Shown: piece after piece, positions 1 to 10,812 of the stretch
Layout of the letters: every line of letters starts with the position of its first letter
Position numbering within the stretch: the first letter of the stretch is position 1
Source of the DNA: Azolla caroliniana
Lineage: Eukaryota > Polypodiophyta
Assembly: GCA_043228905.1 (NCBI GenBank)
Contig: JBHGNT010000020.1
Coordinates: 6,634,001 to 6,698,000 of the forward strand
Direction: 5' to 3'
DNA: 64,000 nucleotides
Notes under the pieces: model-generated
What the model saw: the letters and a program-made list of their open reading frames with translations, nothing else
Databases searched by the model: none
What the model was told of the DNA's origin: nothing
Translations under genes and position numbers: made by a program

Positions 1-36
1 AACCGGATCCCATCCGGAGGGACCGATTTCCCAAAA
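1..36 (-). repeat. Terminal 36 bp of the 3' LTR of copia element C
   Basis: The bases match the end of C's other LTR at about 15984-16019 (shared GGGAC-GATTTCCCAA core). The terminal CA expected at 35-36 reads AA. The rest of this LTR lies left of the window. The pyrimidine run just to its right is the complement of C's polypurine tract. Confidence 0.8.
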
Positions 37-46
37 ATCTCATCCT

Positions 47-3000
47 TCACTCCGGCATGGAATGTCTCGTCAGCCCGATCCGCTTTCGGCACGCGTCCAG
101 CTTGTCGGTTGTCAACACCTTGGTCAACATATTTGACCCGTTCTCCTCCATGTGGATCTTTGTCAGCACAAACTCTTGATCTTCTACTCTCTCCCGGATC
201 CAGTGGTACCTCCGCTGGATATGTTTCGTTCGAGAATGGTAAGCCGTGTTCTTTGCAAGGTGGATGGAACTTTGACTATTGTAGTAAAGCCGATATTCCT
301 CTTGTTGGATCCCTAGCTCTCTGATGAAGTCCTTCATCCAGATTATCTCCTTGCTAGCTTCCACAACTGCCATGTACTCTGCCTCCGTGGTTGACAATGC
401 AATCGTCTTTTGCAACCTCGACTGCCACGAAACAACTCCCCCTGCATAAGTCATGACACATTCGGATGTAGACCAGCTGGTATCTGCATCAGCCGACATA
501 TCTGAATCGGTGAATCCATCAAGTTGGGCATTACCAGAGCCGAACCGGAGGCACATACTTGAGGTGCCTTTCAGATACTGGAGTATCCACTTGACCACGT
601 TCCAGTGCTCTCTTCCGGGATTGCTCATGAATCGACTGACTACTCCTACAATGTAACCAATGTCCGGCCGGGTACACACCATCCCATACATCAAGATCCT
701 GACGACAGAGTCATATGGTATCTTCATCATATCCATCTTCTCCTCCTTTGTCCTCGGGCTCTACTTTCCAGACAACTTGCAATTTGCCGGAAGTGTCGAC
801 CTGACCGGTTTCGCCTCCGACATGTTGAACCGTTGAAGCACCTTTGTCACGTACTTCTCAACCAGTTCCGGATGATGTGCATTCCCAATATCTGTCTTGC
901 CGGACCCAAGTCTTTCATTGAAAAGGTCCGGTTCAAAGCCTTCTTCAGCATTCGAATCTTGCCTTGGTCTCGTCCGAAAATCACCATATTATCCACATAT
1001 AGGAGAAGTATCAGGAAATCTCCTCCGTCAAATTTCTTCACAAACACGCAACGATCGGCTTGTGTCTTGTGGTACCCTTGGTCGGTCATGAAGGAGTCGA
1101 ACTTCCGGTACCATTGCCGGGGAGCTTGCTTCAATCCGTATAAGATCTTCTTCAGCCGGCACACCAGGTGCTCCTTCCCTTTCTTCCCAAATCCTTTCGG
1201 TTGATGCATGTGGATCTCTTCTTCAAGGTCGCCATGTAGGAATGCCGTCTTGACATCCAGTTTCTCTACCTCGAGGTCCATGCTTGCCGCTATGCCAATA
1301 CCGTCTAGATGGATGTCATCTTTACTACCGGGGCAAAGACGATCCGGGCTTTGTGACTTGGTGGATTTCCGGCGTCTCCTGGTTTCAGCTTGTACACCCA
1401 CTTGTTCCGGAGTGCTCTCTTCCCTTTCGCCAACTCCATCAGTTCATATGTGTAGTTCTCATGGAGGGAGTCCATCTCATCCTGCATGACAATCAACCAC
1501 TTGCGGTTGTGGGTGTCTGTCTTTGCTTCTTCGAAGCTTTCCGGCTCCCCGTCATCGATTAGCAACACATGCTATGCATCCGGAAATCTCTGGGGGGCTC
1601 TTCTCTCTCAGAGAGGATATCTCCGTCCCTGGTTTCTGACTGCCTGTTCCTTCGTTTGTTCCTCATTCTCATCCGATTTGGGATCTTGTCCGGTTCTGGG
1701 GTCTTCTTCTTCTTCGGTCGGCCCGGTTTCTTGTCCGTATCCGGCCGGTTCGTCCAATGTCATCTGGTTACTGGCCAACATCCGGTTTTCAACCGGGTAA
1801 GTCCTTGTGTCCTTAAGCCAGTTTTCATTGGATGATCTGGAGTTCATCACCTTCGTCTCTGACTCCCAGTTGGCAATAGTCTTGTCTTCCATGAAGACTA
1901 TGTCTCGACTCCGGAACACCTTCTTGTCGACCAGATCCCACACCCGATAACTGAACTCATCATCCCCGTATCCAAGGAATATGCATGTTTGGGACTTCGG
2001 ATCCAGCTTTTCTCTCTTGTCCTTCGCCACATGCACATATGCGAGACACCCGAACACCTTTAGATGCCGGTAAGATACATCTTTATAGGTCCAAAATTTC
2101 TAAGGCGAGTCTCCATCCAAGGGTACTAAGGGTGATCTGTTTATCACATAGGTCGCCATCGTCAGTGCCTCAGCCCAAAACGGCTTGGGTAACTTGGTAT
2201 GTGCGAGCATGCTCCAGACTCTCCGTTATGGTCCGGTTCATCCTTTCGGCTATCCCATTCAATTTTGGCGTCTTCGGCGCGGTGAATTCGAGCCGGATTC
2301 CCTTCGACCAGTAGTACTCCTCGAACTGCCCCCGGTATTCTCTTTCGTTGTCCGCTCGAACTACCTTCAGCTTCCGGCCGGTTTCTCTTTCCATTCTCGC
2401 GTGGAGCTCCTTGAAGACGGATAAATGTCTTCAATGGTGAGACCCACAACTTCCAGCCGTGGTCATCTATGAACGTCACGAAGTACTGTGATCCGGCATG
2501 TGACTTCGTGTCCACTTGACACACATCGGTATGCACCAGCTCCAGTGGTGCATTCCGTCTCATCGGTGGTCTTGACCGAAAGGAGGTTCGGTTTTGCTTG
2601 CTAGCCAAGCAATCGGTGCACTTCTCAAGTTGCATGTCCTTCACCGGAATAAGATTGTCTTCGGCAAGCCTCTTCATCCCCTTCTCACTCATGTGACACA
2701 GTCTTTTGTGCCACAACTCACCGGCAGTGTCGGATGCCACGTTCACTTCTTCCCGGCATATCCGAGCATTCATCAAGTACAATGTGTTGACCTTCCGGGC
2801 TCAAGCCACTATTAGTCTCCCTTTGTAGAACTTCATGACTCCGTTCCGGAACGTGTCGGACATCCTTCAACAACAACTTGCATCTGGTTGGTGCCGTCAA
2901 CAACACATCTCCTATGCCGACAATTCGGCACGTACCTTCATTCCCCATCCGGACACAACCATGATCACCGACTGTGTAGGATGAGAAGCATTTCTGATCC

Positions 3001-3959
3001 GGTGTTAGGTGGAATGACGCTCCGGAATCGACAACCCACATTGTCTCGTCGCCGACAAGGTTTAACTCATTCTCCTCGGTAATGAGCATCGGTTCCTCTT
3101 CACTTGTCGCAATTGGCGATGTTCCTTTCCGATCCGGGCCTCTCCGGTCCGAACTATTTCGGTCCGAACTCTTCTTCGAATCGGTGGTGCCGGTTTCCTT
3201 GTCTTTCCGGAAATGTGGACAGTTCTTTTGGAAGTGTCCCGACTTCCCGCAATAGAAGCATGTGGGTCTCCCCCTTGACTTCGACCTCGTCCCCGATTTG
3301 TCCCGGTTTTGGGAACTCCGATACTGGCCTCTTCCCCGGTTGTGGTCATCTTCCGTGACCAGGGCCTTCGGATCGGTTCCGCACTCCCGGTCCTTCTGGC
3401 AAGCTTCTTCATCTAGCAAGCTTGATTTTACCCTTGCTAGGGACAACTGTTTTCCTTCCAGCCCGGCGTTGCCCAATGTGACAACTAACATCTCCCAGCT
3501 ATCTGGGAGGGAACCGAGCAGGAGGAATGCAAGTACCTCATCGGTGAGACGTACTTCCAATGAGGTTGCCTGGTGGATCAGTCCCTGGAAGGCATTCATG
3601 CGCTCTGCCATACTAGAGCCTTCTTGGTACCGGAGCCTCACTAGCTTCCGGAATACCGAAACCCGATTAACAACATTCTTGTTCTGGAACATGATACCGA
3701 TCTTCTCCTAGGGTTCATGAGCCTTGCTCTCTTAATTGAAGTTGTTGTACAGGCTCATGTCAAAGAAGCACTGGATGTATGCCGTCGTCTTCATGTGCAT
3801 CACCTCCCACACTGTGGCGTCGATCTTGTGCAATCTCTTGTCCCCGAACTGAACCGTGAAGCAAAGATCTTTAACCACCATCATATCCCTCATCTTCGAC
3901 TTCCACGCTGAGTAGTTGGAGCCGGTGAGCTTGAACATGCTGCCGAACGATTCTTCCAT
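47..3959 (-). pseudogene. Copia element C gag-pol, decayed
   Basis: Reverse-strand Ty1/copia polyprotein remnant, closely related to the intact element B polyprotein (10804-14826) over its whole length. Order on the minus strand: gag start MEESFGSMFKLTG at 3959; CCHC zinc knuckle CFYCGKSGHFQKNC near 3230; protease DSGASFHLTP near 3030; integrase HHCC region near 2690; integrase core with RADNE (usual RADNGGEY) near 2360; linker 1608-2057; reverse transcriptase near 850-1570; RNase H 47-736 ending MPE. Several frameshifts and a stop after the gag N-terminus break the frame, and the RT motif YVDDM reads YVDNM near 990. It cannot give a full product. The gag N-terminal piece extends to 3959, matching the start chosen for B. 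Confidence 0.9.
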
Positions 3960-3973
3960 TTCTTGTGTTGTTC

Positions 3974-3985
3974 GCTCTAATACCA
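3974..3985 (-). other. Primer binding site of element C
   Basis: Minus strand TGGTATTAGAGC, one change from the initiator tRNA-Met complement TGGTATCAGAGC. It lies 3 bp inside the 5' LTR edge at 3989, as in element B (2 bp). Confidence 0.8.
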
Positions 3986-3988
3986 GAT

Positions 3989-4300
3989 TGAAGAATAGCG
4001 CAGAATATTGCTCGGCCACAACCGAGTCTTGAATCACTTCGTTCAAGGATCAAACATAGAAATGAGAATAGAGATGAATACACGTACACCAAAAGAGAGT
4101 ACAAAGGATGTTTAAGTGGAAAACCCTAAATGGGAAAAAAACACGGGCGCCCACAGACTCCGAACTAACACTATATGAGAAAGGTACAATCAGAGACTTG
4201 GAGGCAACGATCTCGAGCTCAATTTCTTCGCCAAGCGGCGGTTACAACAGAATATCACTCTATACTCTCGCTCTCTCTCTGTACAACAGTTATGGACATA
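3989..4300 (-). repeat. Element C 5' LTR, inner piece
   Basis: Left half of C's 5' LTR, split by insertion of element A; the other half is 15783-16019. It shares the CTCGGCCACAACCGAG stretch with the LTRs of B. Bases 4296-4300 (ACATA) are the left copy of element A's target-site duplication. Confidence 0.85.
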
Positions 4301-4738
4301 TGTTGGGATACAAGCTCAACATTGGCCGGATTGGCTGTGCAAGCCGAGAACCGGATCGGTGAGGCCGGATAGGTGCGTAAACCAGTGCGCAACAAGAGGC
4401 CGGATAAGTGCAGAAACCGAGAGGTTGTTGAACAGATATTCCGTGAGGGAATATATTTGGGAGTTATTGTAGGAATATATTTGGGAGTTAGTGTAGGAGC
4501 TTAGTTATGTGCATTGAAGTATGTGTTAGTACTTCCGTCAGTCCATATGGACTTGTATAAAAGTGCTATCTAAGCACATCCCATGTATAGAGTTTTACAC
4601 ATGATTCAAATTTAGTTTTTCTGTGTTTTTTCCCTCTCTCTCTCTCCCGCGTACATTGTGTCTTAAGCTCTTCATTAAACCTGTTTTTCTTTGTCGGTAT
4701 TCTATGTTTCGTATAGCTTCCGCACGTAACATTTCACA
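4301..4738 (+). repeat. Element A 5' LTR
   Basis: 438-bp LTR, TGTTGGGATACAAGC at the start and CA at the end, directly followed by the primer binding site. A TATA box TATAAAAG lies at 4556-4563, and a pyrimidine-rich (CT) stretch follows at about 4630-4650. The matching 3' LTR is 10051-10260 plus 15549-15777. Confidence 0.92.
4556..4563 (+). promoter_or_regulatory. TATA box in element A 5' LTR
   Basis: TATAAAAG, conserved in the 3' LTR copy (15595-15602) and in the related E-family LTRs (about 16763 and 46450). It marks the U3/R boundary; transcription would start some 30 bp downstream. Confidence 0.7.
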
Positions 4739-4750
4739 TGGTATCAGAGC
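4739..4750 (+). other. Primer binding site of element A
   Basis: TGGTATCAGAGC, exact complement of the 3' end of initiator tRNA-Met as used by plant copia elements, starting at the first base after the LTR. Confidence 0.93.
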
Positions 4751-4833
4751 GCGAGGGTTGAGAACTTCGACAACCGACTTTAGCTCGGAATAGAAAAAAA
4801 CCCTAATCTCGGTGAAGAAAAGAAAGGAAAAAA

Positions 4834-7800
4834 ATGGATAGAGGTATGGATAGTTCACTTCCATCTGAGAAGCTCGACAGAAGTAACTACGCATCTTGGT
4901 CGTACAAGATGCAAAAATACCTGCTCGGAAATGGATACCGGAGCTATGTCGATGGAGCGAATCAACACACAGAGACTTCCCGGCCTGGGAACAGTCAGCG
5001 AGCAGAGTTCTCTACTGCTTTGCGTCCTATGTGAGCGAACAACTTTTGAGCTACATTCAAGATGCAAGAACGCCGAAGGATGCTTGGGGAAATCTGAAAA
5101 AGATTTTCGCCGCAAGCACCACAGCCAGGAAGCTCCAACTTCGACAGGAGTTGAGCAATGTGCGTCAACGCGACATGACGGTGGCTGACTACACCTCCAA
5201 GATAAAGGATATCTGAGACTCCCTCGCCTCCATCGATGTGAATGTTGAGGAGGGCGAAATGGTGCAGATCTTCCTCAAAGGATTGGCGTCAAAGTTTGGA
5301 GCATTCCGAACTGCTATTTGTAGAAGGGAGAATACGCTGTCGTTTTTCGACTTGCAGTCGATGCTCCTTGTAGAGGAGAATCACGTGGGTGCGTCAATGA
5401 GTATGCACGCCGACAGCTAGATGCTGTACTCGGAGGGAAATAGGCCCCGTGGTCGTGGCGGACGAGGCAAGTCGGCGCGCAATGGAGGCGGCCGACGGGA
5501 GCAAAGAAGAAGGCATCGTGGTGATGCCGACAACAATTCCGGACCCTCCGGAAGTAGGGGGAGTTGAGAAGGCGACGAGAACTGGCAAGGGAAACACATC
5601 GCGGAATGTTGGTATTGTGGCAAGAAAGGCCACAAGGAGAGCGAGTGCTGGAAGAAGCGCGCCGATTCGGAGAAAACCGGATCCGGATCCGGATCTGGAC
5701 GGACTGAACAAGGAAATCGATAGCGGACGCACTACGTCGAAGGATCCAAAAAAATCGGAAAGGGGACAACCTTCGTGACTAGACACGAAGTGAACTCGAT
5801 GAAGAAGACCACCCCGAAATCAGACGAAGTGTGGTACGTTGACTCCGGAGTGTCAAACCATAAAGAGTGGTTCTCATATTTGGAAAAACCGGAAAAACCG
5901 GGAGTAGTCGTAACAGGAGACGACACTCTGCATCCGATCATACATGTCGGTGAAGTTCCCCTCAGCCATGTCGGGCAAAAAGGGAAGCTAATGAACGTGT
6001 TACACGTCCTAACAATTACGAAGAATCTGGTGTCAGTCGGACAGATCGTCGACCAAGGGATGCAAGTCCAGTTCACGCATCTCGGGTGCTTCATCGAGGA
6101 AGAAGGCCAAGTTATTGCGCAAGGGTGCAAAGATGGGAGGATGTTCATCCTCAACACCAATGACGTAGGCACCACCATGTTTGCAAAAGGACAAAAAGTT
6201 GAGTTTGATATCGACTTGTGGCATAAGCGGATAGGCCACGTCAACTACCAAAGGCTTCAGGACTTGCAATCGAAACAAGTTGTGCTCGGACTGCCAAAAT
6301 TCAGTGGTTGAAAGGCCCAAATTTGTGAAGCCAGCCAGCTAGGGAAGCAACACCGACTTCCTTTCCCCAACGAGCGTAATCGGAGCCGAAATAAGCTCGA
6401 CTCGATACATTCAGATGTATGGGGACCGGCACAGAACGCGAGTCTTGGTGGGAGTCGATATTTCGTCTCCTTCATCGATGACTACGCCCGTCACACATGG
6501 CTCTACCTCATCGAAAAGAAGAGTGAAGTCTTCGACTGTTTCTAGAACCTCAAAAATCTTGTTGAAAGGGAAACAGGGAGGAAGATCAAGTGCCTGCGGT
6601 CGAATGGCGGAAAAGAGTACTTTTCCGGCCAATTTAACAATTATCTGCACCAAATGGGAATTCGGCGTGAATTCAGTTGCAAGTATATGCCGGAGCAAAA
6701 CGGCGTAGCCAAAAGTACGATTCAGTCGGTTGTGGAAATGGCGCAGGCAATGTTGGAAAAAAAGAGCTTTCCCAAGTGCTATTGGGCCGAAGCAGTCCAA
6801 ACCGCGGTTTACATCCAGAATCGAATCGGAGAAGAAGTGTCGGCACATGAGCTGTATTTTGGAAGCAAGCCAAATCTACGACTCTTGAGGGTTTTCGGTA
6901 GCATCGTATATGTGCATTTGCTGAAGGAGAAGCGGAGGAAGCTGGACGCGAAAGCCGAGAAGTGTATCTTGGTCGGCTATTCGGACGAACAGAAGGGTTA
7001 TAAGTGTTATAACCCCCGAACCAAACAAGCTCGCGTAGGTCGATTTGTCTGCGTCTTGGTATTTGCCTCCGACTCCGGACCTCAGCTCCAATCCGAGTTC
7101 TGAAGATGAGGTTAGCGAGGCTGAGATGCTTCTTGATGAACGTGAACTCGGAACTCTTGAAGAGAGTCCGATCTCATTTCGGCTAATTGGACTGAATGAG
7201 CGACTGAGTCGGTTTGACCAGTCAGATGAAGAGCTGGCGAGTAGTGGAGACTCGACCGTGCATTCCCATCGTAGGAAGCTGAGGAGATGGCTTACGCGCA
7301 AATAAAATGGGAAGAAAAAGATGCCGGAGTACGGCATGAATAGAGACGAGTCGGATCGACGCGAGTCCGACTCCAAGAAGAGCGATGACGGGCCCTCAAG
7401 AGCGAAGCCCGCTTTGGCCCGAACGGCCTCAACATTGGCTAATGAGCATTTACGCCGATCTACCCGCCAGAAGAACCTTGTTGTGTGGTTCGGATACAAT
7501 GAGTACATGGCGCATCACTATGCGTACATGACACGTGTAGCGGAAGTGCGTGAGCCGGAAAGCTACGCAGAAGTGGCAAAGGATGCAAATTGGCGTGCCG
7601 CCATGGAGGAAGAGATGAATGCACTTGCGGATAATGAAACCTGGGACCTGGTTGACGCCCCCAAGGGTGTAAAGCCGATTGGATGTAGGTGGGTGTACAA
7701 GGTCAAGTATAACACCGATGGCTCGGTCAACCAATACAAGGCCCGGTTAGTAGCAAAAGGCTACGCGCAACAACACGGCATCGATTACGATGAGACATTT

Positions 7801-8244
7801 GTGCCGGTCGCGAAGATGATGACCGTCCGTGTTTTGCTTGTGGTAGCCGCGGCGAAGGGGTGGCACTTACATCAGATGGATGTAAAGAATGCATTCTTGC
7901 AAGGTGAGCTTGTGGAACAAGTGTACATGGTACAACCCCCCGGATTTCACTCTGGAACGAACACTTCGGCGGTATGCTGGTTGAAGAAGTCCCTTTACAG
8001 ACTAAAACAAGCCTCATGTGCCTGGAACACGAAGATCATGCAACGATTGCGTCGGATGGGATTTGCGACGTCCAAATCAGACTCTTCATTGTTCGTCCGT
8101 CAAGGTTGACTTGGACCGGTTAGTATTTTACTTTATGTTGATGACTTGGTCATCGCCGATGTCGACCTAGGTGAAATTGACCGCGTAAAGCTCCAGCTTG
8201 CAGCATCATTTGATATGAAGGACCTGGGGGACCTTCATTACTTT
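4834..8244 (+). pseudogene. Element A gag-pol, first part (gag to RT)
   Basis: Copia polyprotein remnant starting MDRGMDSSLPSEKLD. Order: gag 4834-5780 with a frameshift near 4970 and stops at about 5216 and 5418; CCHC knuckle CWYCGKKGHKESEC near 5615; protease near 5835, where the active site DSGAS reads DSGVS; integrase from about 6215 (WHKRIGHVN) to 7040; linker 7045-7460; RT from 7560. Integrase stops occur at 6309 and 6541, and the second catalytic Asp reads Asn (RSNGG at about 6600). RT carries a stop at 8107-8109, just before an intact YVDD box at 8134-8145. The frame then stops at the solo LTR inserted at 8245. Confidence 0.9.
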
Positions 8245-8685
8245 TGTTAGGAAACAGGTCCCTCCGGATGGGAAGTGAGAAGAACCGTGTTCAACACGGA
8301 AGGCTAAACTTGTAAATAGTCGAAAGGTTACATTAGTATATAAGTACTTAGGGCAATCATGTTAGATATGCGCGTTATTGTAAAGTTACTGTTGACGAGG
8401 TTGTTGCCTCTGTAACTGTGAGAGTGAACGAGTGTGAGCTCCATAGCCGCCTGTTGGCGAAGCAAGATCTCGAGGTCATTGCCTCTAAGATCTCTGATTG
8501 TATTCCTTTCTCTCATAGTGTTCTGTTTCAGAGTTTGTGGACTCCACGTGGTTTTTCCCAGTTCGGGTTTCCACGTTAAAATCTGTGTCATTCTCAGCTT
8601 CTATATTCTGTTTTTCCTTTCCATTAGATTGACTATTATTCCCCACACGTACAACCAGTTGTGGCCGGCAACGATTTTAACTACA
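8245..8685 (+). mobile_element. Solo LTR S1 inside element A RT
   Basis: 441 bp, TGTTAGGA...CTACA, flanked by the perfect 5-bp duplication ACTTT (8240-8244 and 8686-8690). Removing it restores the RT reading across the site (...LHYF|LGIEV). It has no internal region, so it is the product of LTR-LTR recombination. Its 5' end shares GGTCCCTCCGGATGGGA with the B, C, S2 and S3 LTRs. Confidence 0.93.
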
Positions 8686-9572
8686 ACTTTCTTGGGATCG
8701 AAGTGATCCGAACCTCCGAAGGCATATTGATCAGCCAACGACATTATGTGCTAAGTATGCTCTTCAAGTTCGGGATGGCAGACTGTAAGTCCGTCTCAAC
8801 TCCTCTGGACAGAACCGTGAAGCTTCGCCTCGACTCCGGAAAGGTCTGCGACCCGAAAAGGTTCCAACATATTATTGGAAGCCTCATATACTTGACTATC
8901 ACCCGACCGGACCTCAGTTACCCGGTCGGCTTGATTAGTCAGTTCATGGTGTGGCCAACCGAGGAGCACCTTCAATGCGCGAAATGCGTACTCAGGTACG
9001 TCAGTGGCACTAAGGATCGGGGGTTACTATATCAGACTGGTATTGTCGCGTAGCTAGTCGGCTATACAGATGCCGATTGGGCCGGAAACGCCAACGATTG
9101 CCGATCCACATCCGGATTTGCGTTCTCCCTTGGGAGCGCCGTGATCGCATGGAGTAGCAAGAAGCAGCCGACAGTTGTACTGTCGAGCACAGAGGTCGAG
9201 TATCGAGGAGCGGCTGTCGCAACGTGCGAAGCCATATGGCTGAAGCGGCTACTTAAGGATCTGCAGGTGGAGGTGTCCGGTCCGACAACGATCTACTGTG
9301 ACAACCTCAACAACATCCAACTTGTGAAGAACCCCGTCTTTCACGCCTGGACTAAGCACATTGAGGTGCACTACCACTTTGTCCGCGTGCGTGTCCTGTC
9401 TGGTGAAGTCGAACTTCAGTATGTTTCGACGGATTGGCTGAACGTCGGCATCTTCACCAAGCCCCTTGGTCTTGACAAGTTGTTGCAATGCTCGGGTGCG
9501 CTTGGGTTGCGGCACCCCGACTTCCCGAACTTGAGGGGGACAAAGGTCCTGCAAGACCACGGAAAGCAGTAG
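8686..9572 (+). pseudogene. Element A pol, second part (RT end and RNase H)
   Basis: Continues the RT after the solo LTR: FLGIEVIRTSEG, the SLIYLTITRPDLSYPVG block near 8880, then RNase H with YTDADWAGN near 9063, the [15 protein letters not shown] block near 9150, and [11 protein letters not shown] near 9290. A TAG at about 9051 separates RT from RNase H. The frame ends at 9572. Best read as the 3' half of one broken copia pol gene. Confidence 0.9.
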
Positions 9573-10050
9573 AAGTGGCCGCGACACCAAATCGGATGAC
9601 GAATTCGATTTAGTGTCGGCTGAAGAACGCGAAGGCAGATGCGCGGGAGAGTCCAGAAGTGGATGAGAGGGCAACAACCAAAAGAAAGAGCCGGAGCCAG
9701 CCAAGCATGGGGGAGATGAAGCCAACAAGGGCGAGAAGGGCAAGATTGAGGACGAATTGGAGACAACCAATTCAGACAAAAGCGGAGACGAATCAGAGGC
9801 AGCTGATTCGGCTCGAATGTTTGATTAGGATACGCCGAATCAACTGAAGGCCAAGCGGAAGAAAGGGCAGCAGAAGAGGCACCAATACCGTGACAACAAG
9901 GGAGCTAGAAAAGGCCGCACGAGCAGACAAGCCGATCATAAGGGTTGAGCTGCGCGGAATTGAACGGGTTAAGGAGCGCGAGCGAGGCGTGAAGTCAAGA
10001 GAAACCGGAGCGAAGGACCGGAAGAGCCTCAAGTTGAGCTGGAGGTGGAG
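9573..10050 (+). other. Element A post-pol region with a conserved tail
   Basis: About 480 bp between RNase H and the 3' LTR. In one frame (about 9700-9910) it encodes an acidic then basic peptide containing TTNSDKS and NQLKAKRKK, interrupted by one TAG near 9826. The same peptide pattern lies after RNase H in E1, E2 and F. A purine-rich tract (GCTGGAGGTGGAG) abuts the LTR at 10051. Function unknown. Confidence 0.55.
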
Positions 10051-10260
10051 TGTTGAATACAAGCTCAACATTGGCCAGATCAGCTGTGCAAGCTGAGAAC
10101 CGGATCGGTTTGGACCGATCAGTTAGGCCGGATTGGTGCGTAAACCGGTGCGCAAACTGGTGCGCAACAAGAGGCCGGATCGGTGCGGAAACCAAGAGGC
10201 TGTTGAACATATATTCGGCGAGGTAATATATTTGGGAGTTAGTGTAGGAGCTCAGTTATG
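10051..10260 (+). repeat. Element A 3' LTR, left piece
   Basis: Matches 4301-4511 of the 5' LTR, then is cut by element B. Bases 10256-10260 (TTATG) are the left copy of B's target duplication. Confidence 0.92.
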
Positions 10261-10793
10261 TGACGGGAACTGAACGCTCCTTATGCACAACGCTCGGCCA
10301 CAACCGAGCTTAGAATGATACACAGAAAAAAAACGGGAAATAAAACACGACACAAAGAGGAGGAAGATACACAGGAGGTTTACGTGGAAAACCCCAAACT
10401 AGGGGAAAAACCACGGCAGCCCACAGGCTGCAAACTGTCACTATGTAAGAATGTACAACAGTGAGTTCACTGAGGCAACGACCTCGTGCTCACAGATCTT
10501 CGCCACAGGTGGCGGTTACAACAGAGGCAACGACCTCATCCGGCTCATACCGGGTCTGCACCATCCGGCTCTCCGTAGCCGGGTACTCCTCATCTGGTTC
10601 ATACCGGGTCTGCACCATCCGGCTCTCCGTAGCCGGGTACTCCTCATCCGGTTCATACCGGGTCTGCACCATCCGGCTCTTCGTAGCCGGGTCCTCCTCA
10701 TCCGGTTTCGGCCTCGGCCTATCGGCCTCGGATGAGTTTGTTCATCGGCACTGTTCTTATCCCTTCCCATCCGGAGGGACCTGTCTCCCAACA
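10261..10793 (-). repeat. Element B 3' LTR, promoter segment deleted
   Basis: 533 bp against 688 bp in the 5' LTR. It has three copies of a 54-bp repeat (about 10546-10708) but lacks the segment equivalent to about 15133-15347, which holds the TATA region. Outside the indels the two LTRs differ at only a few bases (for example ACGTGG/ACATGG near 10384). Confidence 0.9.
10546..10708 (-). repeat. 54-bp tandem repeats in the B 3' LTR
   Basis: Three head-to-tail copies of a 54-bp CCGG-rich unit, the last with a few changes. Two copies lie in the B 5' LTR (about 15349-15455) and about four in solo LTR S3. They sit in U3, upstream of the TATA region in LTRs that keep one. The 54-bp length (18 codons) leaves fortuitous open frames on both strands. 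Confidence 0.88.
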
Positions 10794-10812
10794 AACTCCC
10801 CCTTCACTCCGG
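10794..10812 (-). other. Polypurine tract of element B
   Basis: On the minus strand a purine run GAAGGGGGAGTT directly precedes the 3' LTR start TGTTGGG. It primes plus-strand DNA synthesis. The gag-pol stop codon at 10804-10806 overlaps it. Confidence 0.85.

Noticed and set aside
301-330. CTGATGA near 321 as a further hammerhead
   Set aside because: No stem II hairpin and no GAAA follow; it is antisense of copia RNase H coding sequence.
4739-4750. tRNA gene at the primer binding sites
   Set aside because: Only the 12-base 3'-end complement is present; there is no tRNA body, as expected for retrotransposon primer sites.
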